Of a DNA stretch of 50,614 nucleotides, positions 8,100 to 17,468 are shown piece after piece. The notes below the pieces were generated by a model. It did not search any database. It was not told where the DNA came from and saw only the letters and a list, made by a program, of their open reading frames with translations. Each line of letters begins with the position of its first letter. Within the stretch, counting starts at the first letter, position 1. The DNA comes from Candidatus Poribacteria bacterium (GTDB taxonomy: Bacteria > Poribacteria > WGA-4E > WGA-3G). The stretch is from positions 1 to 50,614 of the forward strand of contig JAJEIE010000003.1 in the NCBI GenBank assembly GCA_022827625.1, read 5' to 3'. The position numbers and the translations under genes are program-made.

Positions 8100-8537
8100 T
8101 TATGTCTGTGACGGTTCTTCAAAATTTGCATCTTCAATCAGACACTGAATTGCCTCATTCAAGTTGCCATAGCGATCGGTTTCTTCTGCATAGGCATCTT
8201 CTTTTTCCCCTCTCAGTTGATACCGTTCTGTTGCAAAGTGAATGTGAAAACCATAAACCTCATTTCGCTCAATTCGGTTGGTGTGTGGATTCGTCGACCC
8301 ATTATAGCGGCGTAGTCGAAAAACTCGGTCCGACAGTGGAATAAGAACTACTAAGATAACCGAGAAATCCAACGGTATTAATTTTTGCTGCCTGACAATA
8401 ATACGGAACACGTTTCCTTCATCACCATTAACATCCAATGTTCCTTCTTTGTAAATTTGTTCGCGCCAGTTATTCGGTAAAACTTTACGTTCCTGTATTA
8501 ACTCTGCGATTTCTTGATCTGAATATATTACTTCCAT
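8100..8537 (-). CDS. Small partner protein of the DUF1828 gene (possibly DUF6978)
   Basis: The 145-residue cytoplasmic protein has no membrane segments. Recognisable blocks are FRIIVRQQKLIPLDFSVIL, FRLRRYNGSTNPHTNRIE and FHIHFATERYQ, with an acidic C-terminus. The pattern agrees with a small family I remember as DUF6978, which occurs beside DUF1828 genes; that name is from memory and uncertain. The stop lies 13 bases before the chosen start of the nuclease-like gene, and the SD of that gene overlaps this stop. The two are therefore an operon, in the arrangement of an antitoxin-toxin or regulator-effector pair. Upstream is a good promoter with a symmetrical sequence. Confidence 0.65.
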   Translation of the reverse strand: MEVIYSDQEIAELIQERKVLPNNWREQIYKEGTLDVNGDEGNVFRIIVRQQKLIPLDFSVILVVLIPLSDRVFRLRRYNGSTNPHTNRIERNEVYGFHIHFATERYQLRGEKEDAYAEETDRYGNLNEAIQCLIEDANFEEPSQT

Positions 8538-8602
8538 AAATTACTGAGACGCACCTTCAAACTATCCTAAAAACGTATTTTGAACTATTAACTTCGTATG
8601 TA

Positions 8603-8631
8603 AGTATACCATAAGTATCCTAAAATCACAA
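8603..8631 (-). promoter_or_regulatory. Promoter of the DUF1828 operon
   Basis: On the minus strand TTGTGA (8631-8626) and TATACT (8608-8603) are 17 bases apart. The interval contains GGATACTTATGGTATAC, an imperfect inverted repeat overlapping the -10 box, which could be an operator. Confidence 0.55.
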
Positions 8632-8691
8632 GCCTACTTTTCCGAATTGTCCATCTTCCACAATATCTCCAAATTGTCACGAAAATAATGT

Positions 8692-10044
8692 TTACTCATT
8701 GTAAATCCCAGAATCTCCACTCATTTCCCGAGCAATAATTGTCTGTGTTTTTCTGAATTCCTCCGCTGGAGGGACCCGAATAAATTGTGTATCCACATTG
8801 TACTTACGGACGATTTCTTCAATTTCCTCAAGACTTACATTGAAAAATTCTTTACGACTGTTAATTCGATTGACGCTTCGCTTCTCAAGAAGTCCATGCA
8901 AATGATTTTCAAGGACAGGTGCGTCTTCTGAATAAATCATTGCATGAATATCAAACCTAAATGGCACGGAAGCATCACCAAGCCCTCTCACTCTATCAGT
9001 AGGCTCAAGTCGACGCGTCATACCGATTTTATATACATTTTCTCCAAACGAACCGATGTTGGAAATGATATAAACGTGTCCAGACCGAGTCATCTGGGCG
9101 CGAGACATTGCTCGTTCTTTATTAACTTGTGCTTCCAACAGCAATTCATTGAGTCGTTGAATCTCCGACTGCAATCTTTCCTGCTTCTTTCCTGTAACTT
9201 GTTCGATCTCTTGCCGTGCCTTGTCCAGAGCCTTTTGGTAACGTTGTTCCTCTTTCTCTGCTTCCTGTTGGGCTTTTTCCAGTTCACGCTGTGCGCGCTG
9301 TTCCTCTCTGATTTGCTCTTTAATCCGACGCTGTTCCTCCTTCTCAAATTGAAGTTGCTCCTGATATTCATGGACAACAACAAGTTCATCTATCTTCAAA
9401 TTAAAATAAGATTCCTGTATTCTACAACGCTGTGGTTCTCCAAGCTTGTTAATAGCATCATAGACTCTTGTTATTCGATCTACTATACGCGAATAGTTAT
9501 TATAACGCACTTTAGGGATTATTGAATCACATTCACCATTAAACGCACGCGCCATCAATTGGATTTGTCTGTTAGTCATTTTCCTGCCCTCGGTTTTACT
9601 ACCTTCAACAGTCCAATCAGTTGAACAAATGATAGCGGTTTTTTCTCGGATCATTGCTTTTTGGTTCTTGCGGATCTGGACGAGTTGGTTTTTTAATTCG
9701 GTTGAAAATCCGAGATCGTATTTAGGTTGATATAACCCATAACTCTGTATCTCTGCCTCGTCCTCAAGAGGGGTCAATTGTTCCTTTAGTGAAGCAAGTG
9801 TGCGTTCAACTTCGGTTTTCCTTTTTTGAATTTTCTCGGCTTCTGTCTGTAACTTCTCTGTTTGTTGCCTAACAATTTTCTGTTCCTTCTCAAGAGTAGT
9901 TTTTATCCTTTCCTGTTCTGTCTCAACATCAAGTATCCCTTGGAACCGATTTAAGTTCCGCTTTTGCTTAATGAATAATCGCATCAAGTATATGACCAAA
10001 ATTAAAAGTCCGATAGATACACTCACAATGATTTCAGTTAACAT
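8692..10044 (-). CDS. Membrane-anchored DUF4041 / GIY-YIG (T5orf172-type) protein
   Basis: The 450-residue protein begins with one transmembrane helix (about 5-25). A coiled coil (about 35-100, rich in E, Q and K) leads to a DUF4041-like region (about 110-225, with LGFSTELKNQLVQIRKNQ and a MARAFNGECD helix). A second long coiled coil follows (about 228-312). The C-terminal T5orf172/MUG113-type GIY-YIG nuclease domain (about 320-420) shows GHVYIISNIGSFGENVYKIG, then RVRGLGDASVPF and ENHLHGLLE. The SD is strong (AGGAGG, five bases before ATG). These proteins are common in phages and accessory islands. A role in DNA cleavage at the membrane or in anti-phage defence is inference from domain content and the neighbouring nuclease-like gene. 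Confidence 0.8.
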   Translation of the reverse strand: MLTEIIVSVSIGLLILVIYLMRLFIKQKRNLNRFQGILDVETEQERIKTTLEKEQKIVRQQTEKLQTEAEKIQKRKTEVERTLASLKEQLTPLEDEAEIQSYGLYQPKYDLGFSTELKNQLVQIRKNQKAMIREKTAIICSTDWTVEGSKTEGRKMTNRQIQLMARAFNGECDSIIPKVRYNNYSRIVDRITRVYDAINKLGEPQRCRIQESYFNLKIDELVVVHEYQEQLQFEKEEQRRIKEQIREEQRAQRELEKAQQEAEKEEQRYQKALDKARQEIEQVTGKKQERLQSEIQRLNELLLEAQVNKERAMSRAQMTRSGHVYIISNIGSFGENVYKIGMTRRLEPTDRVRGLGDASVPFRFDIHAMIYSEDAPVLENHLHGLLEKRSVNRINSRKEFFNVSLEEIEEIVRKYNVDTQFIRVPPAEEFRKTQTIIAREMSGDSGIYNE

Positions 10045-10858
10045 ACATACCTCCTATAATTTGTTAGCAACATAAACCTACACCAATGAGAAACTGGTAA
10101 ATTTTATCATGCAAAATCCATATAGCAGCATAGCGCACAGCACACATAAAGTCAAGTGAAAAGCCTAAATTGCCAGGGCTATTTAGTTTTAAGGGATAAG
10201 TTTACTTATGTGAAGGTTAACTGTGTCCGGATGCCCGAATTTATTCGGGTTTACACCTTCTATTTCAAACAAGAATATAATACAAGGAATAGATTTGGTC
10301 TATTCCCATACCCAAAATCCCATAAATTCCAGTTCAGGCAATTCACAGATTCCATTACCGACAAAAAAGCACACCTTTTCCCTCAGAAAAAAAAATAAAT
10401 TTGCATTTTTAAATCAAATATATTATCATAATATAAGCAATTATATTTTTATGGTCATTTATAGTAGGCTTTAGAATTACTTGGACACCTCTTTTGTACC
10501 GCAAACTGTTAGTTTGCGTGCCTACTCTATCCAAACTGAATGAAGTTTAAGAATTTAATCAAGTAATTTCTCAACGTGCGATAAATCGCACTACTACAAG
10601 CGGAATCGTTCGTAGTAGGGCAATTCATTGCCCGTCAATTACCGAAATATTTATTTAATCCTCATACAGTTTGTGCTACAAGGACCCACATATTTCAAGG
10701 CTCTACTACAGTTCGCCTATAAGAGCGATCTCCAAATCGCGACGCATCTCACAAAACCGACAAAGGAAAGACATCCCAACTCTGGCGTCTTGGGTGATAT
10801 AGATAGGCATGTTGCTGATGATTTAAAGGAACCACATCGATTAACATAGAGACAAACC
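10045..10858. other. Long AT-rich intergenic region with repeats
   Basis: Apart from the MITE-like element at 10459-10710, no gene is supported. Small open frames near 10156-10474 lack ribosome binding sites and have low-complexity AT-rich composition. The region separates the accessory block from the DUF1573 gene. Confidence 0.6.
10459..10710. repeat. MITE-like element, expanded copy
   Basis: The left 60 bases and the right 45 bases (10666-10710) align without gaps to the ends of the element at 28033-28160. The left end carries hairpin CGCAAAC tgtta GTTTGCG (10500-10518). The middle holds two more hairpins, GTGCGAT aa ATCGCAC (10576-10591) and the GTAGTAGGGCAATTCATTGC hairpin (10612-10635), the latter repeated at 49213. 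It looks like a small element into which other hairpin repeats have inserted. Confidence 0.6.
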
Positions 10859-11572
10859 ATGTCCAAGCGAACAATCCTCACAACCATTATCATCCCTATC
10901 CTACTCATCTCAGGACTTATCATCGTCCTCATCAACAACCCACAGAACCCTTCACCCGAACTCGTCTTCGCACAGGAGCATATTGACTTCGGCACCCTTC
11001 CAGAATGGGAAGGTCCCATAACACGATCCGTAACAGCACGAAACACCAGCAAAAATACGCTCCACATCCAAAACGTGCGGACAGGATGCAGTTACGCCGA
11101 AATCACAGCACCGGCGGCAATCCCGCCAGACAGAGAAGCGACATTCCACATAACCATCAACCCGGAAACCCTACCCGCTGACGAAACCTCAGCAACGGCG
11201 ACTATTTTCACAGATAGTTCCACAACGCCTGTTGTTCCCTTGACAATCACCGCCGCCGCGAAACGGTTCGCAACACTCACCCCCGACAGTTACGATTTCG
11301 GGGACATCCGACCCGAAACCACTTATCAAAAGACTATCATACTCACCGTCAATGCCCCACTCGACACATCCGACATCCGGCTCCTGCCATCAAGCCATTC
11401 GAGATTGACGTGGGAAATCGACCCTGATACCGAAATTATTACCATCCAACTCGGGCCACTGATGGACTGGGGACGCTTCGCATCGCTACTAACTGTGGCG
11501 TTTCCGAACCAAAGGACACTCACACTTCCCATCACCGCCAATGTTGGCGTACCCACAACTCACAACCGATAG
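10859..11572 (+). CDS. DUF1573 domain protein with N-terminal membrane anchor
   Basis: The 237-residue protein has one N-terminal hydrophobic helix (about 5-25) followed by extracytoplasmic beta-sandwich sequence. The first DUF1573-type Ig-like domain starts HIDFGTLPEWEGPITRSVTARNTSKNTLHIQNV and contains the family TGCSY motif. A second domain begins DSYDFGDIRPETTYQKTIILTV. Such ASPM-SPD-2-Hydin-like folds are structural modules of exported proteins; no enzyme activity is expected. The ribosome binding site is weak. The stop codon lies at the edge of a repeat-word region (CACAACCGATAGCC). The next gene has its own promoter. Confidence 0.8.
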   Translation: MSKRTILTTIIIPILLISGLIIVLINNPQNPSPELVFAQEHIDFGTLPEWEGPITRSVTARNTSKNTLHIQNVRTGCSYAEITAPAAIPPDREATFHITINPETLPADETSATATIFTDSSTTPVVPLTITAAAKRFATLTPDSYDFGDIRPETTYQKTIILTVNAPLDTSDIRLLPSSHSRLTWEIDPDTEIITIQLGPLMDWGRFASLLTVAFPNQRTLTLPITANVGVPTTHNR

Positions 11573-11653
11573 CCAGTAGCAGTCGGCAATCGGCAGTCGG
11601 TAAACTGATAGCCGAGAGCGCAGCGCCCTAACAGCCAACAGCCAAATAAACAC

Positions 11654-11683
11654 TTGACAGAAACCCGTAAATTGTAGTATCAT
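11654..11683 (+). promoter_or_regulatory. Promoter of the membrane protein at 11723
   Basis: TTGACA (11654-11659) and TATCAT (11678-11683) are separated by 18 bases, and the start codon follows 40 bases later. It lies just beyond intergenic repeat words (11573-11645). Confidence 0.6.
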
Positions 11684-11722
11684 TATATATTAAAGTGAGT
11701 AGAGAAGCAGAAGAACCCCTTC

Positions 11723-12853
11723 ATGGAAAAGTGCTACTTCGATTTCAGGGATATTTTCCAAGTTATCCGCTACGGATTCAGTGGACGAAAGATTTCCGTT
11801 CATCTCATTGGACTCGTACTCGCCTATCTGATTTATGAAATCTTGGTATATCTGAGTCTCTTCACCGTCGGAGGTACCGCCGCGCAGGATTTTTGGAGCC
11901 GGTATGGACTTCTACCCGTATCGCCTCTCGGTGGCGCAGAATTCGCACAGATAACTGAAATCGCGATGTGGATCGGTACGATAAGTTTCGCGTGCATCTT
12001 TTTTTTCGCAAGCACAGTCGTTTCAAAAATAACCGTTGAGCAGCTCCGTGGAGACTTCTTCTTCTCGGTGGGGGACGCTGTAACTTTCCTCAAAGCGCAC
12101 TGGAAATCCGTTTTGGGGGCGTTCATCGGCTTACTCCTCATCCTAATATTTCTCGCGCTAATACCTCTGAGCATTGCAGGGCTTGGAAAGCTGCCGGTCA
12201 TCGGTAAACCGTTTCTCATGCTGACCTCCCTGTTCATGCCGATCGGCTTTTTTCTCGGCGTGCTGATAGCATTGATAACGGTTGTTTTTGGCGTAAGCCT
12301 GCTCTTTGTGCCAGCCGTCGTCGCGACAACGGGTGCCGATGCATTTGAAACAATCTACCAGCAGTTCGCCATCGTTTGGAACAAACCGTGGCACATCGTG
12401 TGTTATGAGACACTCTTGTTTCTTATCAAACTCATCTTCGTCCCGATCTGGGCGTTCTTCTGTCTCTACGGATTTTCAATCGTGCTGTTTCCGGTCCGTT
12501 TCCTGCATGCCGAAGAGATGAAGTCTTTTATGAGCCATGCAAACCGATGGCTCAATGGTGCTATCGAAAAGTTAGCGGCACTCCCCTGTAGCAACACGCT
12601 CGGTGTCTTTGACATCAGCAGTGACACACAAGGGACCGTGGCTTTCACCGCAACAGGAACCGCTATCTTTCTGACAATCACAATACTAATGGTCACAGCA
12701 CTCGTTGTTGCACACCTATTTTCAATCGCTTCCGCTGGAAATACGGTGATTTATACGATACTACGTAAAAAATTAGATGGACAGAATTTGTTAGTACCCC
12801 CCGACACCGAATTAACAGGGACGAACGAGGCACAAACACCAAGTCGATCGTGA
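11723..12853 (+). CDS. Polytopic membrane protein of unknown function
   Basis: The 376-residue protein has about six hydrophobic segments: near 25-48, 82-103, 133-160, 172-202, 231-262 and 308-338. No known catalytic motif is visible. The aromatic N-terminus (MEKCYFDFRDIFQVIRYGFSG) precedes the first helix. It resembles uncharacterised multi-pass integral proteins with repeated amphipathic loops. It has its own promoter upstream and lies 57 bases before the chosen secA start, so it may be cotranscribed with secA. A link to export is guilt by association only. Confidence 0.7.
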   Translation: MEKCYFDFRDIFQVIRYGFSGRKISVHLIGLVLAYLIYEILVYLSLFTVGGTAAQDFWSRYGLLPVSPLGGAEFAQITEIAMWIGTISFACIFFFASTVVSKITVEQLRGDFFFSVGDAVTFLKAHWKSVLGAFIGLLLILIFLALIPLSIAGLGKLPVIGKPFLMLTSLFMPIGFFLGVLIALITVVFGVSLLFVPAVVATTGADAFETIYQQFAIVWNKPWHIVCYETLLFLIKLIFVPIWAFFCLYGFSIVLFPVRFLHAEEMKSFMSHANRWLNGAIEKLAALPCSNTLGVFDISSDTQGTVAFTATGTAIFLTITILMVTALVVAHLFSIASAGNTVIYTILRKKLDGQNLLVPPDTELTGTNEAQTPSRS

Positions 12854-12910
12854 CTTGGAGATATATCAGCTTTCACAGCGTGAAAGATGCCCAGGAGCAA
12901 TAGGAAAAAA

Positions 12911-15712
12911 ATGTTCCAACAGGTGATAACAAAAGTCTTTGGTAGCAAAGAAGACCGAGATGTCAAAAAGTTTCGCACCATCGTTGAAGCCGTCAACCAA
13001 CGCGAACCCGCAACACAAAAACTGACGGACGCACAACTTCAATCCAAAACATCAGAGTTTCGTCAACGGTTAGACGCTGGCGAATCGCTTGATGAACTCT
13101 TACCAGACGCATTCGCTGTCGTCCGAGAAGGGGCAATTCGAACCTTGAAGCAGCGGCACTACGACGTTCAAATCATGGGCGGTGCTGCGCTCCACCAAGG
13201 AAATATCGCAGAGATGCGGACAGGTGAAGGTAAAACCCTTACCTCAACCCTCGCTGTCTATCTGAACGCCTTGACCGGAAAAGGCGTGCATCTCGCAACT
13301 GTTAACGATTACCTCGCGCGACGCGACGCAGAATGGATGGGGAAAATCTATAACTTCCTCGGACTCTCCGTCGGACTAACACTCAGCCAGATGCCGCACG
13401 AGCAGAAACGGCTTGGATACAAAGCCGATATTACCTATGGCGTTCACAGCGAATTCGGATTCGATTACCTCTGGGATAACAAAGCACTCTCTTTTGACGC
13501 GAAAGTGCAACGCGGGCACGTCTACGCCATCCTTGACGAAGTTGATAGTATCCTCATTGATGAAGCACGTACGCCACTCATCATCTCAGAACCCTCTGGC
13601 AAACCCGCCGACCTCTATAAGCAAATCAACAACGTCGTCATCCACCTCCGCAAAGATGAACATTTCCAAATCGATCAACAGGGAAAATCGCGCGGGAGCG
13701 CCACCCTCACCGACGAAGGCGTTGAAGAAGTCGAACGCCGCCTCGGTGTAGACAACCTCTATGAACACACCAATATCGCTATGGTGCATCACGTGAATCA
13801 GGCACTCACCGCACAACACCTCTACAAACGCGATGTCGATTACCTCGTCGAAAACGGAGAAGTCCTCCTCGTCGATGAATTCACCGGACGGAAACAAGTC
13901 GGCAGACGACTCAGCGAAGGGTTACACCAAGCGATTGAAGCCAAAGAACGCGTGAGAATCCTTCAGGAAAACCAAACCGGTGCCAAGATTACCTACCAAA
14001 ACTACTTCCGTATGTACGATAAACTTGCGGGTATGACGGGTACTGCTGCGACAGAGGCGAACGAGTTCGCACACATCTATGGCTTAGAGGTTGCTGTCAT
14101 TCCGACAAATGAACCGATGATTCGGATGGACAACTCCGACCAAATCTATAAGACCGAAGAAGCAAAGTATAAAGCCGTCCTAAGCGACATCGTCGAACAG
14201 CACGAAAAAGGGAGGCCCATCCTCGTCGGTACAGTCTCAATCGAAAATTCCGAGAAATTGAGCAAAATGCTGAGAACCAAACATCGGAATATCCGACATC
14301 AGGTCTTGAATGCTAAAGAGCACGCACATGAAGCAGATATTATCGCACAAGCCGGTGTCCCGGGTGCCGTGACAATCGCTACCAATATGGCGGGTAGGGG
14401 TGTAGACATTCTCCTCGGTGGTAATCCTGAAGGCTTGGCAACCGAAATGCTCCGCAAACAGAAAGTTAAAATAGACGCATTCACACCGGAATCCGAAGAA
14501 TACCAGACCGCACTCGTAGAAGCCGAAGCGATTTGCGACGAGAATCGAGAAAAGGTCTTAGCCGCCGGTGGACTCCACATTATCGGCACGGAACGGCACG
14601 AGTCGCGTCGTATTGACAATCAGCTTCGCGGGCGTTCTGGCAGACAAGGCGACCCCGGATCCTCACGATTCTACCTCTCCCTCGAAGATGAATTGATGCG
14701 GAAATTCGGATCTGAGCGTTTACAAGGGTTAATGACCCGCGTCGGAATGGACGAAGATGTTCCGCTCGAACACCCGTGGGTCACGAAATCCATTGAGAAA
14801 GCACAAACCCGCGTTGAGCAGATGCACTTTGAAATCCGTAAAAATCTCCTCAAATTTGACGATGTCATGGATTCACAACGCGATACGATCTATACCTTGC
14901 GCGATACCGTCCTCGCTGCTGGCACAGATTCAGTAGAATTGCGAGGGGACGAGAACGCATTTGAAGACGGTGGTCTCGCAGCACTTGCCGACCTTAAAAC
15001 AACGGGGGACACAAAAACCCAAGGAAGCCTCAAGGCTACCATTTCGGGTATGATTGAGAGAGTCGTTTCTGATGCAATCGCCGACAACATGCCGGAAAAA
15101 GGAAATACCCTTGAGAATCCCGACAGGTTCGAGCAGTGGCTGACGAATACCTTCCCGATTACACCGACATGGAAAACGCCTTTAGCGCAGGCAAGTCTGG
15201 AAGAGGCACAAGAGCAAGCCCTCGAAGCACTACGCGCCGCTTATGAAGAACGCGAAGCAGAAATGGGACCTGAGATGATGCGGGTCCTCGAACGCTTACT
15301 CTTGCTCGATCGAATCGACGACCATTGGAAGGACCACCTCTATAACATCGACTACATCGAGGAGGGTATCCGGTTCGGCGCAGGTTATGGGGGTAAAGAT
15401 CCCATTGTCGTCTTCAAAAACGAGGCACTCACTGTTTTTGAGAGCATGTATCAGCATATTGAGGAAGAGGTTAGCGAATTCATCTTTAAATCCCGCGTCA
15501 ATACCGAAGCACCGCGTCGGGCACCGAGTCGGCGGACAAGCGGTTCTCGTAAACCGCAACGCAGACGGGCACAAAGCAAATCTGCTGCGCCTGCCAGCGA
15601 GGATGCAGGATTCGCCTCACAACAAGCGATGGGGAATGTGCCAAAGGTTGGTAGAAACGCACCTTGTCCCTGTGGTAGTGGAAAAAAATATAAGCGGTGT
15701 CACGGCGGCTAA
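12911..15712 (+). CDS. secA: Preprotein translocase ATPase SecA
   Basis: SecA is the cytoplasmic motor that drives proteins through SecYEG. The start at 12911 ([11 protein letters not shown]) has AGGA five bases upstream and matches the usual SecA N-terminus; an in-frame ATG 24 bases earlier is less likely. The product is 933 residues. Visible are the Walker A motif [10 protein letters not shown], the ATDYLARRD-type block [14 protein letters not shown], and [17 protein letters not shown]. Also present are the DEAD-like [13 protein letters not shown], the second motor domain with [14 protein letters not shown], and [20 protein letters not shown]. The C-terminal zinc motif [15 protein letters not shown] (SEC-C, for SecB or ribosome contact) is intact. 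The sequence GCCCAGGAGCAATAG before the start recurs upstream of the isomerase gene at 33399. Confidence 0.97.
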   Translation: MFQQVITKVFGSKEDRDVKKFRTIVEAVNQREPATQKLTDAQLQSKTSEFRQRLDAGESLDELLPDAFAVVREGAIRTLKQRHYDVQIMGGAALHQGNIAEMRTGEGKTLTSTLAVYLNALTGKGVHLATVNDYLARRDAEWMGKIYNFLGLSVGLTLSQMPHEQKRLGYKADITYGVHSEFGFDYLWDNKALSFDAKVQRGHVYAILDEVDSILIDEARTPLIISEPSGKPADLYKQINNVVIHLRKDEHFQIDQQGKSRGSATLTDEGVEEVERRLGVDNLYEHTNIAMVHHVNQALTAQHLYKRDVDYLVENGEVLLVDEFTGRKQVGRRLSEGLHQAIEAKERVRILQENQTGAKITYQNYFRMYDKLAGMTGTAATEANEFAHIYGLEVAVIPTNEPMIRMDNSDQIYKTEEAKYKAVLSDIVEQHEKGRPILVGTVSIENSEKLSKMLRTKHRNIRHQVLNAKEHAHEADIIAQAGVPGAVTIATNMAGRGVDILLGGNPEGLATEMLRKQKVKIDAFTPESEEYQTALVEAEAICDENREKVLAAGGLHIIGTERHESRRIDNQLRGRSGRQGDPGSSRFYLSLEDELMRKFGSERLQGLMTRVGMDEDVPLEHPWVTKSIEKAQTRVEQMHFEIRKNLLKFDDVMDSQRDTIYTLRDTVLAAGTDSVELRGDENAFEDGGLAALADLKTTGDTKTQGSLKATISGMIERVVSDAIADNMPEKGNTLENPDRFEQWLTNTFPITPTWKTPLAQASLEEAQEQALEALRAAYEEREAEMGPEMMRVLERLLLLDRIDDHWKDHLYNIDYIEEGIRFGAGYGGKDPIVVFKNEALTVFESMYQHIEEEVSEFIFKSRVNTEAPRRAPSRRTSGSRKPQRRRAQSKSAAPASEDAGFASQQAMGNVPKVGRNAPCPCGSGKKYKRCHGG

Positions 15713-15748
15713 TGTAATGGTCGTCAGTCAACAAAATGGAGAATCACT

Positions 15749-15943
15749 TTGAATTCTGAAACCTCACATACACTCTCTAAAACGTTACTCGACATCTTAG
15801 CGTGTCCGGCATGTAAGGGTGAGATAGAATACATCGAAGCACAGCAGAAATTGGTGTGTCTCGGTGAGTGCAAACGACGCTATCCGATTCGCGACGGCAT
15901 CCCAGTCATGTTGATTGACGAAGCAGAATTGCCAGACGAATAG
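15749..15943 (+). CDS. Trm112-like zinc protein
   Basis: The 64-residue protein starts with TTG, with GGAG seven bases upstream. LLDILACPACKGEIEY followed by KLVCLGECKRRYPIRDGIPVMLIDEA is the Trm112/YcaR (UPF0434) signature. The two cysteine pairs CPAC and C...C would bind zinc. In other organisms Trm112 proteins support methyltransferases or accompany lipopolysaccharide genes; the partner here is not evident. The gene follows secA by 36 bases and precedes the polysaccharide genes. Confidence 0.85.
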   Translation: MNSETSHTLSKTLLDILACPACKGEIEYIEAQQKLVCLGECKRRYPIRDGIPVMLIDEAELPDE

Positions 15944-16090
15944 CAATTAGCGGTCAGGGCGGTTTGCTACGCAAACCTTTCAGCCGTTAGCGGTTAGTCA
16001 CGAGATTTTTGACGGAATGCTTCAAGCAGGAAGTTACTGACAGCCGAAAGTGTAGCGCAGCGGAACGACCTGATAGCCGACAGCCAATTT
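15944..16090. repeat. Word-built intergenic repeat region
   Basis: No gene. The stretch is built from reiterated words (TTAGCGG, GATAGCCGACAGCC) and contains hairpin GGTTTGC tac GCAAACC (15961-15977). It runs up to the start codon of the glycosyltransferase without a clear ribosome binding site. Confidence 0.6.
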
Positions 16091-17287
16091 ATGAAGATTC
16101 TATTTCTCAGCCTCCGGTGTCCGTATCCACCACATCGAGGCGACCGGATTCGGTCATACCACTTTATCAAGGAGCTTTCAAAACAACATGCCATAACGCT
16201 CGTTTACTTTGCTGAGTCCGAGAGTGATATTGAATCCGCAAAACATTTGCAACCGTTTTGCGAACGTGTAGAGTGGGTGCGTTTTCATCGTTCTTTCGCG
16301 TTTATGAACACAGGACTTCACTGTTTATCACGGCGACCGCTTCAACTCCACTATTGGTACGCCCCGCAAATGCAACGGAAGGTTAATCAACTCCTCGCAG
16401 AAGAACACTTTGAACTGATTCATGCGCAACTTTTCCGGATGGGACAATACGTAACGGAGACACAAGGTCCCGCGAAAGTGTTAGATTTGTGTGACTCCTT
16501 AGCACTCAATCTCAATCGACGCGCAAATTTAGATTGTATTCCAAAACGGTTTCTGGTAAAATTGGAGGAAAAGCGGGTCAGGCGTTACGAAATTGATATT
16601 ATGAAGGCTTTTGATTGCGGCACCGTCGTCGCACATTTCGACCGCGACTACTTGCTGAAGCAGGACAATAGCCTCAATTTGGCGATCGTTCCCATGGGAG
16701 TCGATCTCGGGTATTTCCGACCGTCTCTAAAAACCGACACCCGATCTTCTGCTTCGCCGCGTCTGCTCTTTACAGGAACAATGAACTATTTTCCGAACGC
16801 TGACGCTGCAATCTATTTTTGCAACGAAATTTTCCCGCACGTTCGAGAACGGTATCCTAAAGCGCGCTTTTACATTGTAGGAAACCATCCATCCGAACAG
16901 GTGCGGCGGCTTGAGGCACAAGACGGGGTCGTCGTTACGGGTTATGTACCAGATGTCCGTCCCTATTTTGAAGAAGCCTCCGTTTTTGTCGCGCCTTTAC
17001 GCGCCGGATCGGGGATACAAACGAAAAACTTGGAAGCCATGGCGATGGGAGTGCCTGTCGTCACAACTGCCGTCGGCGCAATGGGCTTACAGGCGGAGGT
17101 CGGTAAGGAACTACTCGTCGCAGATACACCGACCGCTTTTGCTGAGCAGGTCATTCATCTGCTGGACAACCAACACTTACGAGAAAACATTGCGCAAACC
17201 GCCAGGACCCGCGTCGAAACTGACTATAGTTGGGACGCTATCGGAGAACGTCTAAAGCAGGTCTACACACAGATTCCGGGAAAATAG
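16091..17287 (+). CDS. Family 4 glycosyltransferase (TIGR03087-like)
   Basis: The 398-residue GT-B glycosyltransferase has an N-terminal domain that opens MKILFLSLRCPYPPHRGDRIRSYHFIKELS. This is the pattern of the exosortase/PEP-CTERM-associated TIGR03087 group. The C-terminal donor-binding domain has LLFTGTMNYFPNADA, FYIVGNHPSEQVRRL, VVVTGYVPDVRPYF and VAPLRAGSGIQTKNLEAMAMGVPVVTT, where the E of KNLEAMA is the usual nucleotide-sugar contact. It probably adds a sugar to a lipid-linked saccharide at the cytoplasmic face. It is followed by a dehydratase and an initiating sugar transferase, so a role in exopolysaccharide synthesis is likely. No PEP-CTERM protein is visible in the window. Confidence 0.85.
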   Translation: MKILFLSLRCPYPPHRGDRIRSYHFIKELSKQHAITLVYFAESESDIESAKHLQPFCERVEWVRFHRSFAFMNTGLHCLSRRPLQLHYWYAPQMQRKVNQLLAEEHFELIHAQLFRMGQYVTETQGPAKVLDLCDSLALNLNRRANLDCIPKRFLVKLEEKRVRRYEIDIMKAFDCGTVVAHFDRDYLLKQDNSLNLAIVPMGVDLGYFRPSLKTDTRSSASPRLLFTGTMNYFPNADAAIYFCNEIFPHVRERYPKARFYIVGNHPSEQVRRLEAQDGVVVTGYVPDVRPYFEEASVFVAPLRAGSGIQTKNLEAMAMGVPVVTTAVGAMGLQAEVGKELLVADTPTAFAEQVIHLLDNQHLRENIAQTARTRVETDYSWDAIGERLKQVYTQIPGK

Positions 17288-17468
17288 CAATTAGCAATTT
17301 GGCAAAGTTGCGAAGTTGTGAAGTGTGCTAAAGTCTGTAAAGTTGTTAAGAGGTGTTTGGTTAACCAAAAGTCTCTTGAAAACTTTGAACTTGCAAACTT
17401 TATATAGATACACTTTAAACTTGCAAACTTTCTTGTGCTGACAACTGACAACCCATTGAGGAGGGAAT
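17288..17468. repeat. Word-built inverted repeat around palindrome TTGGTTAACCAA
   Basis: The left arm repeats the word AAAGTTG(N)GAAGTTG and the right arm repeats AACTTGCAAACTTT, its approximate complement. The centre is the perfect palindrome TTGGTTAACCAA (17357-17368), flanked by AGAGGTG and AGTCTCT. No gene is present. The SD GAGGAGGG of the next gene follows at the right edge. Confidence 0.6.

Noticed and set aside
8944-9525. Open frame of 193 codons on the plus strand within the DUF4041 gene
   Set aside because: It is antisense to a well-supported gene, rich in Phe, Leu and Ser as expected for the complement of Glu/Lys-rich coiled-coil codons, and has no ribosome binding site.
10156-10474. 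Two small plus-strand open frames in the repeat-rich gap
   Set aside because: AT-rich low-complexity product, no ribosome binding site, and they overlap each other and the edge of a repeat element.
16091-17287. PEP-CTERM/exosortase system
   Set aside because: Only the glycosyltransferase resembles exosortase-associated TIGR03087. No exosortase or PEP-CTERM tail is visible, and the shared TW(G/A)xLK tails lack the PEP motif and membrane helix.
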